The notes under the pieces: generated by a model
What the model was told of the DNA's origin: nothing
Seen by the model: the letters and a program-made list of their open reading frames with translations, nothing else
Database searches by the model: none
Program-made: the position numbers and the translations under genes
Source of the DNA: Phylloscopus collybita
Lineage: Eukaryota > Chordata > Aves > Passeriformes > Phylloscopidae
Length of the DNA: 64,000 nucleotides
Direction of reading: 5' to 3'
Assembly: GCA_027886175.1 (NCBI GenBank)
Contig: JAJNNQ010000137.1
Span: forward strand, 4,468,001-4,532,000
Shown: positions 24,526 through 35,900 of the stretch, one piece after another
How positions within the stretch are numbered: position 1 is the first letter of the stretch
Layout: the number at the start of each line of letters is the position of its first letter

Positions 24526-25979
24526 AGTCATGTAATATCTACATAGAAAAACTGGTGAAGGCGCCTTTGGTGTCAGGCAGACACAGACTTTTTACCTCTG
24601 GTACAAAAAATCCACTCCATTAATTTCTTTGTCATCACATGTGCACTGCAGCCAACAACTGGCAGTGGCATATGACTAGTATGGTAATAATATTAATATT
24701 CATGTTCTGGATGACAAGGCAGGGGTTTGGAAATTTAGGAGCATTGGAATTGTCTTCCAAGTTCTCCTGCCAGACGACTGTAAACCCTTCAAAGATTGTT
24801 CCAGCTATTTTCCCTGGTCCAAAAAAAAGTCTCCTTTTTTTTTGGAAGTGTTTAATTTATAAATTTTACAGGGTGGAGAATGTCTGGTTTTGCATAGAAA
24901 GGGGCCTTGATCTCAAAGGAAGTCCAGGATTTGCCATGATTCAAAAATCCAAATAACAATCTCATATATCTTTGCCCTTGTTTAACCCGGCTTTGTGTAT
25001 GGACAAAGCATCTCATTTGGTGAGCACATTTTGAAAATGAGAGCTGTCTTCTGATTTGCTTTCAGCTGCTGATTTCAATCCATTTTATGGTCACCTAATA
25101 ATAAAAAGTGAGCTTCATTTACAGAACAGAATTGTTTTGAAGTTGGACTAATGCATCTGGTGTTTGTATTTATAGTGTCCTTCAGCAGCACAGGCTGGTA
25201 TGGCCAATGTATTGTGTGTGGTTCAATATTTTGTCCATAGGACTGTAAAAATTCAAGAGATCCATAAAAAGATTTGACATAGAAATACTGGCAACACACC
25301 CAGCGATACCTTTTCAGAAGGTCTTTCTAGGATTTATTGTACACAATCTTGGTAAACTAAAGAGAAGTTAAATGTTTGATCTTACCATAATACTTTTGTT
25401 TGAGCTATTTGGCTCTGCATATTGGTAAGATCTCATAAATCGTTTGGATATAACTGAATTTTTTCCAAGCAAAGGCCAATTGTATAAATTTTATAAATTG
25501 TATAAAACACTTCAAAGCGTCAAGCAGAAAACAACTCCAGGCTTTCTGCAGCAACTTCCTTCCCTTATCTCATGTTAAGCCTTTGTGCAGTGAGCACCAA
25601 AACACCAGCTCTCTCTGACTTGCCTCTGTTTTTAGTATCAGATTTCACTTGTGCAGCCAGCACTGCTTACAACAGCCCAGACAGAGTCAAAATTTAGGCT
25701 TTCTGTTCCAGATGCAGAAACAAATCCAAGACGTGATGAGCTTGGCACCAGTGATGGAGAAAATCAGCAGTTACTGCACTGAGTGTGAACAGAGATGAGT
25801 GGAAGGTGTAATTGGAATCCAAATGCTGGAACCCATGATGAGAAGGTAAAGGATGACCCCAGGATGAGATATCCATAAAAGAGGGACTACAGCTGGCCAA
25901 AGGTGAGAAAAGAAGATTTAAAATCTCACACATATACTTTTCATGTGGGTTCATGTGCTTGCATATACAGCAGAGCACG
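24526..25979. other. unique AT-rich DNA after the LTR
   Basis: No gene or repeat family recognised. An open frame at 24639-24956 (105 codons, plus) shows no domain. Confidence 0.5.
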
Positions 25980-26003
25980 AGATCTCCTCTGGAGAGGAGA
26001 TCT
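25980..26003. repeat. 24-bp near-perfect palindrome
   Basis: Arms AGATCTCCTCT (25980-25990) and AGAGGAGATCT (25993-26003) are exact reverse complements separated by GG. The arms include BglII-type AGATCT sites at each end. It could extrude as a cruciform or bind a dimeric protein, both inferences. Confidence 0.95.
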
Positions 26004-26724
26004 TTGTCATTTGGGTTGAGCTGTTTATTAAAGAAAAAAAATCATGCAAAAGCAAGGAGCTTGTAAGCTTCACTCATGCACTGTAGGGCCTAGACAATGC
26101 ATAAATTCTCTACTCATTATTTCTGAAAAATTTGCAGCTGTCCTCTTACCAGCTTTGCTGATTGTCTTCCAAAATGAGAAATATCCCTGACTGTTTAGCA
26201 TAGAAAGGAAAAGAGGGCGTTAAAGCCTAAGTGATGAAATAGCAGACAAAGTTGATGCCAGGGGCAGGCTGGTGAAAGTCTCCTCTATAATTATAAAATT
26301 ATACAAAAGATAACTTCTTAATTTGGCACTGATTATTTTTTGACTTCATAAAACTAGAGGGATAATTCATTCATTGCCCTTTTCTGCTTTTTTTTAATTA
26401 GGTATTCTCAAGAAATTCCTTCTTCAGCATCAAAGTTGTTGTGAAGCAGGAGTAAGACAAGCTTTTTCCTCCTCTTAATTATTTTAGATAATGATGGCAG
26501 GATACTGAAATTTTTTCCTCGATGGGGAAGAACTTTCTGCAATTTCAGAACACCCCAACCTATATAAAACTGCTGCATAAAGGTAAAGCACAGCTAAACC
26601 AAATGTAACTCCCATCACAGACCCAGAGATGCAAGAGCAAAAGGTGACATGATGCTCCCAGGTTATTCTATTGCCTTCAGCACAGTGATGTCTTACAGGA
26701 TCTCTGGCAGGTACCAATCTCTAC
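26004..26724. other. unique AT-rich DNA, nothing recognised
   Basis: No mobile element or gene seen before the CR1 fragment. The frame at 26484-26717 (minus, 77 codons) has no domain. Confidence 0.5.
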
Positions 26725-26997
26725 ACTCTTGTGACCCATGACAGGACACGAGGGGATGGCCTGAAGTCGAGTCAGGGCAAATTTAGGCTGAATATCAAGA
26801 AAAGTGGTCCCAGCACCAAGCATGACAGAGCTCAAGGAGCATTTGGACAATACCTTCAGGCATAGGGTGTGGCCCTTGGAGTGTCAGGCAGGGTGTGGCC
26901 CTTGGAGTGTGGCCCTGTGCAGGGCCAGGAGCTGGATCCAATGATTCTGATGGGTCCCTTCTAAGTCAGCATGTTCTATGATCCTATGATTCTGTAA
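26725..26997 (+). mobile_element. CR1 LINE 3' fragment with internal duplication
   Basis: Begins with a CR1-like GACAGGACACGAGGGGATGG (about 26741-26760), then TTTAGGCTGAATATCAAGAA, GAGCATTTGGACAATAC, GGAGCTGGATCCAATGATTC and the terminal TTCTATGATCCTATGATTCT (about 26973-26992). This is the normal plus-strand order ending in the CR1 tail. A 21-bp segment starting AGGGTGTGGCCCTTGG occurs twice, at 26864-26884 and 26890-26910, so the copy carries a local duplication. It is a dead 5'-truncated copy. Confidence 0.9.
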
Positions 26998-29900
26998 TTT
27001 CCTTGTCTATTCATTTTAGAGTAGGCACTGGATAAATTGCATAAACAGCCCCTGAAGCAGAAATAGAGGGATCCCAGCTCCAGGATGGTACCCAAGAGAT
27101 TCTGACTCACCCCAGCCTTCTGCTTTCAAAAGTCTTGCACATCTTTCTGCACCCTCTATTAATGTAGGTGTCACTCCTCCTCCTCCATGTCTGCCTCCTC
27201 CTCCTCCTCTTTCTCCTGGTATTTTGAAGAAAAATGCCTATCATCAGCTCTACACCGAAAAAAATCAGTGTTCTCATTCTTAGTGTGCTCATCACACTGC
27301 ACCCCCAAGAGATGCATGATGGAGGAAAGCTTTGCTGATGTGTCCTGGGCAAAGCTGGCAGTCAAACATTGAGCCCTGCCAAAGTGGTGGCAGCTTTGGA
27401 GACAGCTCAGAGACTGCCAGGCATGCTGGGAATTATTTAGTGGAGACAGAGGAGCGAGCAGATTTTAAAAATCTAAATATTTATAGACTTACTTATTCCA
27501 TGCAGGTGACCCAAGAACAAAGTGATCCAGTGAATGACTGAAAACTAATGACCTGGAGTCACACCTGGGTATTCTGAGCATCCAATTTAGTGCTTAATCA
27601 CAGGTACTTTCACAGATCAAGTGGGACTTCAGGCTTGCACTTGCATTGCCAAATTGCAAGTCTCCACTCTTTTAACTTGACACATGTCTAATAAAAAAAT
27701 GCACGTGAGGAATCAGACTGATGCTCATCCTGAGTGTGTGTTCTTTCCATTGATACTAATTTTCAGTTTCATTCTAATTTGTTCCACTGGATGTTGGGAA
27801 TAGAAATGTTTCTGGGGCACTGGTTATAGTCATTCCTCTATTGTCAGACACAGAGTCAGGGACAGTACAGCTGGAAGAAAAGAAGAACTTTTGGGATACC
27901 CAAGTAAAGGGAAATAAGTTAAAATTCAAAAAAAATAGTCAAAATGAGCAAATGTCTGGAACAAATAAATGAAAAATTATTTCATGAAAGGATAAAAAAA
28001 TATTTTTTTTATTTGCTTACTTTTTAACATCCTTTGGGTTTAAAGGAAATATTTTTAATGTTGAAATTGACACTGAAATAGGGGCAATGAGAGGAAGAGC
28101 AGTTCTGATATTAGCTTCCTTTTTTTTTAAATACAATCAATTATTTCAGTTTGAAAATGCCTAATGTGTCCCCACTATTCCTATTTGGATATTAAAACTA
28201 GAGAAAATGTTGTAAAAAACAGTGTCAGAAATATGTCCAAAGCAAATCATTATAGTTTTCCTCATTTTCAGATGTTTGTCATTAAAAGGATGAATTCAAA
28301 AAGGCTTTCAAATTTTAATGTAGCTTTTATGTATAAGGGAGATAGGAGATATGTTAATAGGAGAGAGTTAAAGAATCCCAAAGTAACTTTACACCTCAAA
28401 AAAATGATACAGAAATTTAAGCTCTATTATTTCACTGATGGGTTTGTTCTACAGAATTGCATGGACTTCATTACAAGGTAGTCAAGAGTCATAATTAGAA
28501 TCTACTGAATAAAGAAAATGCAGAAAAAGTACTGTCCTTTTTCTTATGATCTCAAAGAAGCTCAGAGTCAAATATTAGTTATTCTGCTGCAAATTAGAAG
28601 CATTCTAAGCACATGAGTGGAAACGACAATAAAAATTGGTCCTACATGTTAGTCCAGTGGTAATAACCCCACACTACAAAGCCCAAGGTCTTTCCCTAAT
28701 AAATCTGGATGTAAAACTTGCTGTTCTCTGCATGAGGAGGACTAATGAGAGCTGCTTCCCTTCAATTTGTGGTCCTGCCTTGCTCCACTTCTCCATTTCA
28801 AATTATGGTGTGGAGCCATTGCACTGTAAGTTCTTTCCTGCAGTACCACCAAGGTGTCCATGGACCCCACGTCCTCCACCACCCCTCCAAACAAGGACAA
28901 CTCATGCTACTGTCCCTGGGTGCTACTGTCTCATCTCTCATTACCAACTCAACCATTCATTCACTGAGAATCACAGAAAATATCTGAAATTTTGAAAAGT
29001 CAAGCTTGAAAAAAATCTCTGTACAGACATTAAGAAGTCCTAAGGCTTTTCTGAGAAAAAAACTGTAGTTATTGAGTATTAAAATTTCTCTCACGAGAAA
29101 CCACTTGAAATATTATTTTGGTATTATTTTTCAGTAATTTTTACAAGACCTTCAAATGTATTAAAACTTTTCTTTAACAGTGTGTTAACCTAGAATGAGG
29201 AATCTCTGCACAACAACTCCTTGATTTGTATAACAAACAACCTGACCTTTATAAACCTACAAAATACAAATTAGCCTTGTTTTTCAAAGCTAGAATAGTA
29301 ACACTTCTATAGGGTTTGGTATCCTTATCTAATTACTGCACATATCTCTTAATTTAGTAATTTCAGGGTATCCACTGGCTGTATAAGTGTTTATTGAAGA
29401 CACACGTTTCCTTATTTACGTTTTTCTGCTTCTGAGAGTTAAAATTTGCCCAAAGTCTCATTGCATTTTAAGACATTATCTTCTTAAATTTCATTTGATG
29501 TCTCCTTAGAATAGTTGCTCCCCTGTTATCCAAATGAATAAAGACTGATAGGTTTGAGTGAATCTTGAGTTATTTTGGTTCTGAGAAACCAAGAGCAATT
29601 TTCAAATCCATCTTTGCTCCATTTACAAAGATATATAGCTACAATAAGAAGACATTAAGAGTTTTCAGTTGGGTTTTTTTTTTTTAATCAAACTTTGGCC
29701 ACGAGGGTGGAATTCATTGCACTAAATTTTAGGCATTAAAAAATTAGACACTGACTTCTGAACTACTCAGCGTAGGCAGGATGTTCATTTGTAGTCAATT
29801 AAAGAAAAAGATGCCTCCAAGGGTGATTCATCTGCCCTGAGTTACCTGAAATGGTAGTTAGGCTGAAATATCTCTTGAATGCCTGTTTCCCTCCACTGAC

Positions 29901-30404
29901 TGCTAAGAGAACTCATTCTTTTAAACACTAGATCACTCTTATGTCTCATCTCCTAGGCATATATTTAAAAAATTACCACCTTTTCCCAGCTTCTCCAGCT
30001 TTCATTGTGAGAATTTTGGCTGACTTCACAGTGATGGAGGCAGAAAATCTGCCACTAAATTCAGCAAAGAAATGTCAGGACAAGATTATTTTTGAAGCCA
30101 AGCAATTTATGCAATTGTCTGCACACAATTGATGTGGTTTTTTTTTTTTCTTTCTATTTAATTTGGAACAATTTCTGAAAACTAATTGAGTTACTTAAAG
30201 CATAAAAACATTGTAAAACTCACTGTTAGTTTTTTCGACTCGATTGTTCATTCCAATTCTACTGATGAAAACAAGCCTGAGCAAGAGCTTAGGTGCTGTC
30301 AGAACTCAGTGAACTTACCTGGTTGGATCTTCCATTTCTCAGCAAAATGAGCTCTCATTTTTGTAACTGAGCCCATGGATAAAATGCTCTCTAACATAAT
30401 GAGT
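26998..30404. other. mostly unique DNA with a small (TCC)n run
   Basis: A TCC/CTC trinucleotide run lies at 27173-27210. No gene recognised. The frame at 28164-28481 (plus, 105 codons, K/R-rich) starts and ends in AT-rich unique sequence and shows no domain; I regard it as chance. The frame at 28636-28995 (plus, 119 codons) likewise. T-rich and A-rich runs near 28009, 29674 and 30140 are ordinary. Confidence 0.5.
27173..27210 (+). repeat. interrupted (TCC)n microsatellite
   Basis: Two TCC-rich blocks separated by ATGTCTGCC. The minus-strand frames across it are R/E-rich translations of GGA repeats and not a gene. Confidence 0.9.
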
Positions 30405-30664
30405 GAATTAAAGTGAAAGAAGGTCTATTTAAATGGAATATAAAGTGGGAATACTTCACTATAAGGATAACAAAACAATGGAACAGGTTGCTCAGTTGTG
30501 GATTAGTCCTCATTGATCAAGGTCAGACTGTCTGGGTCTTTGAGCAACCTGATCTAGTGAGAGGTGAAAAGCTGCCCCTGACTGTGGCAGGGAGGTTGGA
30601 GTAGATGATCTTTTTATTGTCCTTTTTAAATCAAATCATTCTATGATTCTATAAGTCTATGATT
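30405..30664 (+). mobile_element. CR1 LINE 3' fragment
   Basis: Contains CACTATAAGGATAACAAAAC, AATGGAACAGGTTGCTCAG (about 30476-30494), TTGAGCAACCTGATCTAGTG, TGGCAGGGAGGTTGGAGTAG, GATGATCT and the tail ATTCTATGATTCTATAAG (about 30639-30656). The order is that of an avian CR1 3' end on the plus strand, diverged by many substitutions. No coding remains. Confidence 0.9.
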
Positions 30665-31828
30665 ATTTTTTTTTTACTTTTGTCAGATGAGGACTTTCCA
30701 CTCTAAATATTTTTGAAAGTCCACAGTCTCTAAAGGTAGTGGCACTGCATGTGCCTCACTTTATCCAGCCCCGCCAGCACCAAAAGTCAAGGTGCATTTT
30801 CAAGTAAGGTCCCCCAGTGCCAGATTTGATCAGCAAAAAGGCAGCTGGGAAGCTATCCTACTGTAAATAGGTGGGTATTTTCCTTTGTAAAAGTTGTATT
30901 TAAGAGCCATGGAAGTTACAAAGGTCTTCAAAGAGATGTAGTGAACTGTGTCCACCCCAATCACTGAAACTTGTAGGTGCCAACATTGGCTAAAATAAAT
31001 TCCACCTTGTTCCAGGGATTTTTGTAGAATTTAAAAGATAATAAGAAAGCAGTGAAACTCATACTGCACTCAAATAATTTCTTATAGTTGGCATATAAAG
31101 AGGTCTTCAGTGTGGTTAGTGAGGAAGGAGAGAGACCTTATAGTCCTCCATCCCATTTTTTCAGGCTCTGTTTGCATTGTCTTCCCCTCAGCATGGGAAA
31201 GCATTTGAGGCATCAAACATGTCTTTACCTCTTGTCACCACATTGATCAGCCAAGTTTGCCTAAATATTCACTTGAGCCTCCTTAAGTTCGTTTGCCCAA
31301 ATTGCATTCATGTAATGCCTGAGTAATAAAAGTCAGCAGAATGACTAGATGGAATTTCACCCTTTTGCATTATCATTGAAAAAGACGTTTCTATTCCCTT
31401 ATCAAAAATATCCATCAGCCTAATTACATCCCTTTTCTTCACAAGGTTTTAAAATAGGATACCTAAGTATGATAGGCAATGCAGACTTATTATTTAATGA
31501 CCATAGGGGAGATACATTTTGATTCATTTTCTTATGTGTTAAAAATTTATGACAAACATAAAACCCAGTTATAGCAGTTGGATCATTTGTAATGGTCATA
31601 ATTTTATTTAAATCACATATAGATAAAACATTATGTACATTTTAAAGCATTATGCCATTTTGTACCACTTGGGGAGACAAGTCTTGTAGGGTGGAAATAA
31701 AGCAAGCAGTAAGAATAATCTTAGCTGAAAAATACATGAATTCTGAAACTTGGCACCTAAAATTTTAATACCTTTTTAGCCTTTTCTAATGCCATTTTTT
31801 TTAATCATACCTCCTGTAGTATCCACTT

Positions 31829-31909
31829 TACTCCAGTTTAGTTTAAAAGCTTTTAAGTTTTTAGTTTTAAAAGTTTTTAGTTTAAAAGTTACTCCAGTTT
31901 AGTTTAAAG
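31829..31909 (+). repeat. local duplication of a TACTCCAGTTTAGTTTAAA word
   Basis: The 19-base word is present at 31829-31847 and 31890-31908, separated by TTTTTAGTTTAAA-type sequence that is itself repetitive. It looks like slippage-driven duplication. Confidence 0.85.
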
Positions 31910-32019
31910 ATACTGATTTTGTTATTTGCCTTGTAATAAGACTTTGCTCTGATCCTTTCCCCATCAATTCATCTCACAATTTACAACTGAAGAAGAAAAC
32001 AAAGCCAATAAGAAATGGG

Positions 32020-32100
32020 AAAAAAGAAAATAAAATAAAAAATTAAAAAATTAAAAAAAAATTAAAAAAAATAAATAAAAAAAAGGAAGGAAAAAAAAAG
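32020..32100 (+). repeat. A-rich (AAAT)n-like low-complexity run
   Basis: Roughly 80 bp of AAAAT and AATTAAAA words with GGAAGG near the end. Simple A-rich sequence. Confidence 0.9.
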
Positions 32101-33839
32101 GCAAGGAAAGATTTTTAGATAGCACAGATCATCTGAGAGCATGACATCTAATTCAGTCCAGACCAGGGGAAGGTTTTTACATTAAACTGGAATTGCAATT
32201 CCTATCCACTTTGCAGGCATCCTGACAAATTTTAAACCATACCCATATGAGTTTTGTTCCACTGGAAATTATGTGAATAAATTGTCCTCTGTTTCAAAAG
32301 TTGGTCCAGGATAGCAAAAGTCTGAAAAATACAGAAATTATTTTTAAGTGTAAAAGATGTTTATCCTGGAATTTTCCTATAAATAAGGATGGTGGATTTG
32401 CTCCCTTCCTTACAAAATCCAGTTTAATAGCTCAGTGCTGGTTAAATCATTGATAATGACTGCTCTTTTCCTAGAGAATTGCAGTTCCAAATATTTTTAT
32501 TTTTTTCATTTAGTGTTTATTCAGATGGAAAGCACAGCAGAAAATGTAGAGGGATTTGCAAATTTTCTTTTCAAGATACTTGAATTTCCACTTAAAAATA
32601 AGCAGTTTCCACTGTATCTGAAAAGGGAAATAAACACATCCAAGGAAACTGTCTTATAAACAGCTTTCAGGATTTATAGGGGAGTTATTTTGCTATAAAA
32701 ATTGGTTCCTCTGTTTCAACAAATTAAACCATGCCCCTTTATGGTTAAAAAGATCTTCCTCTCTCAAAGCCTCTTGCAAAAACTTGGGTTTAGTTTCTGA
32801 GCCTTGACTGATATAAAATGGTGGAACAAGCTGTCTTTTCATGTAGCCATGAACACCATCAGCTGAGGATCAGGCCCATGTTTCCAAATATTTTTAAATA
32901 TACTCTCTGAAATTTTTCATAATATTTTCCCATGGGAAACAGATGCCAGCTATTAATACAAGGACCTGAAAGAAGCTCTTACAGGGAAAGAAATAGCAAT
33001 TGTATTAAGGACAGGATATAAAGTAGTTTGAATGGGTTACAAACTTAAAATTTCTATATTTCTATGAATGCACATGTGTGTTGGCAAGTTAGAATTTGGA
33101 CTGTCTAATTCTGACTTGGAGAAAGTCAGTGTTATAGCCTGCACTGGGCAATTTTGTAGTGCCATGGCAATACATAGTGAGTCTAATGAAAAAAAGAAAA
33201 TCTCTTGGTTGTTAAATCTTGAACTTTTCTATTATATTTTAAATCAAGTAACTGCAAAATTGTTTCAAATTTATGAGAGAAATTATAACATTTAAAATTA
33301 ATCCTAAAAAGGGATTTTTTTGGATTGTCTCTTTTTTTTGGTGAGAGACAAAAGTAGTAAGGTACAGATGATCTATGATTCTATGTTATAAAAGTAAATT
33401 ATGACAAAATTCTTCTCCCAGCTTCCTTTATTTTTTTAGAGTAATACAAAAAACATAACCTTCACTCATTCTGTTTTCCTGCTAGATAATATTTTGCAGG
33501 TGAAGGACTTTTTTTCTTTGGGGATTACCCCAAAATGAATGTTTGGGATATTTTTTCCTTCTTTATATTTTTATTATTCTATCATAAGTTTCCTTAGGGA
33601 ACCCTGAAACGTTAATAGTTAGATGTTTTATCTAAGACAGATGACAGGGTTACTTCCCTGTGACTCATGAGAGATTTTTGTGCTATGGCTGAAATTTATT
33701 TTGAGGATTTTTTTTTATATTTCAGCATAAATTATATGGAATTACCTGAAATAACTTTGACAAGTATGAGCTTGTATAACTAACAATAACAAGAAAAAAT
33801 TACCAGGAATTTACTTACATTTGCAGTACTTTTCTGCCA

Positions 33840-34170
33840 TATATATGAGTCAAGTACCTATATTGCTTGTTTCACTCCCATCAATATTAATTACAGCAAT
33901 AAAAATGACTCCGTTATTGCTGTCCTGAAAAGATGTTAATGATGTGGTCATCACTGAAATAGCTAAATTGGCTAATGTGATGGCACAATAAATTCAGACT
34001 ATAATTGGGCTGATTCTCTTTTCTCTGACATCTGTGTAAATTAGCAGCTCCCAAAGCATAAAACTCACACAAATGAGCAAAGATCCAGATCTTTGCTTTA
34101 TAGCTGTGGAGACCAGTTTGTAACAGTTAGGTAATTTTAGTTAGTCACTCTGCACTTTTGTGCTGCATTA
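33840..34170. other. candidate conserved non-coding element (composition only)
   Basis: The segment has balanced, non-repetitive sequence with several homeodomain-type cores (TAATTA-, TTAATG-, CTAATT-like), an octamer-like word and no simple repeats. That is how vertebrate enhancers often look, but the same could be chance. Conservation cannot be seen from one sequence. Confidence 0.25.
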
Positions 34171-35429
34171 GCTGGCATTTATATTCCATAGACATAGCCA
34201 CCTGCATCTCAGCCTCTTCAATACCTAAATTACTAATGTATTAATATTCTTGCATCAGTTAAATTTTCCAGCAATTCACCAGAAAGTATTTCATGATGAA
34301 TAAATATAATCATAAGAAAAATACCTTTATATATTGCATGTATTGAATAGCAGTAAAAAAATAAAATAAAAAAAGAAACCACAACTGAATTCACATTTTA
34401 AACCCAATTCTTTAAACCTTGGGAAGAAAGCCACAAAACATCTACTTGCCCCTCCTGTTTCTTTCATTTTAACTACATGACTGTTTTTCTACAAGGTCCC
34501 AGGTTTGTTTAGAGAACACACTGAAAAGTCAGTTACTGATAAACAGCAAGACAATACTTTGGGGTTTTTATTTCATTCAATTTTTTCAAGCTTTATTCAC
34601 TGTACAATATTCAGACTTTGCTCTGAATATAGAGTGATTGATTTCTCCCCAGCATTTCCACATTGCTTCTTCTTTGTAGCATCCATGGGTTTCACAATGA
34701 TTATTGAATTTCTGTGCCTAGCATTTCTGTTAGACAAAGAGATTACAATATTTAAAGAAGAAGAAGGTGAGGCAATGGTTGACCTGGTTTTACCTCACTT
34801 ATTTTAGTTGCATGACTTTTGTACCTAAGTCAACAGTTTATTAATTTCAAATTTTATCTCTTGTTACTTAAAAGGAAAAAGATATTTGAAGGACAAGACA
34901 GATTTTAACTGAATAACTGAGCCTCTTTGTTTCAGCTACTAAAGGAGCATAACAGAACTATGATTCTAGCTCTTATTGTGCCAAAAATTCACTGTAGATT
35001 GGGGTAGATTGAAACTCCCATTTACCAGTGAGTTGTGTAAGACTTAATTTCTCCTGGGAATAGGAAAAAATGCCACTTATAAAATCCATCTGTTTCCATA
35101 ACTTCATTGTTTCCTTGAAGGAATTATTCTGATAATCAATCTTGCTTGTGAGGTTTTCCTCAAAGCAGAGGACCTGCAGATCCTCTGCCAAGCATCCACG
35201 AAGTGTGACACACACATTTAGCAGCCAACAGTAGTAATTTTGGTTTAAACAATATGCCTAGGAATATAGAAGGCATTCTGCAGAGGTAGCTCTGGGCTTG
35301 GGTCCCCCTCAGATACATTTCAGCTGCCTCTGTCAGTTGAAGTCTACTCTCTAACACGTTATATATATTCCAATTTTTGTAAAAATAATAATAATAAAAA
35401 AAAAATCTAACAGCTCATTAAACTGAACA
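34171..35429. other. unique AT-rich DNA, nothing recognised
   Basis: The 100-codon plus-strand frame at 34505-34807 is phenylalanine-rich and has no recognisable domain. No mobile element seen. Confidence 0.5.
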
Positions 35430-35900
35430 ACCTTCACTTATCCCCAGAGTCTCGCCCATTTCTGGACCCTGGCACATAAGAAATTGAAGTGGAGAATTCA
35501 GCCGCTAACATGCAGTAACTGAAATACTTTGGCACTTTGCAGTTTTTCACTACTTGACGCCCCTTGTCAAAACATTAAGGGGGATGTAGAGCAGCAGCAT
35601 GTCATTATGTAACATTTTTACACATCATATTTATAAAGAGTCAAACACATTTTATTCTTGATCTAGAACTCTGCTAATTAGATGCCACTGACAGTTTGAC
35701 TGCAGACTCGGAGTCTGAGCACTGTCATGCTGTTCCCCGTTGGCATTTAGAGTTGGCTACTCCGTAGAAGCTTGGGCCATTCTGCTCAGGCTTTCAAGGC
35801 GAGACAGAAGCACTGAAACTTTTCACCACTTGTTCATCATCTCTTGCTTGTTAATTAATGTCTGCACAGTGCTCCGAGTATGTGCTGTCAGAATTATGTC
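35430..35900. other. candidate conserved non-coding element with a 15-bp palindrome
   Basis: Unlike its flanks this stretch has several CpG dinucleotides, no low-complexity runs and motif-dense text. CAGACTC-G-GAGTCTG at 35703-35717 is a perfect palindrome with a one-base centre. A plus-strand frame at 35740-36075 (111 codons) overlaps it and has no domain. Regulatory function is an inference from composition. Confidence 0.3.

Larger units (their letters stand above)
30665..33839. other. unique AT-rich DNA with short A-rich and duplicated segments
   Basis: A 20-base word starting TACTCCAGTTTAG occurs at 31829 and again at 31890, with AGTTTTTAGTTTAAA spacers, an imperfect local tandem duplication. 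A-rich (AAAT)-type sequence lies at 32020-32100. A lone GATCTATGATTCTATG at about 33369 could be a CR1 tail scrap. No gene recognised. Confidence 0.5.

Noticed and set aside
28164..28481. 105-codon plus-strand frame
   Set aside because: No domain, no codon bias visible, ordinary length for chance in AT-rich DNA.
33369..33385. Isolated CR1-tail-like word ATCTATGATTCTATG
   Set aside because: Only about 16 bases match and no CR1 body precedes it.
34505..34807. 100-codon plus-strand frame with hydrophobic segments
   Set aside because: Phenylalanine-rich AT-driven composition, no recognisable family.
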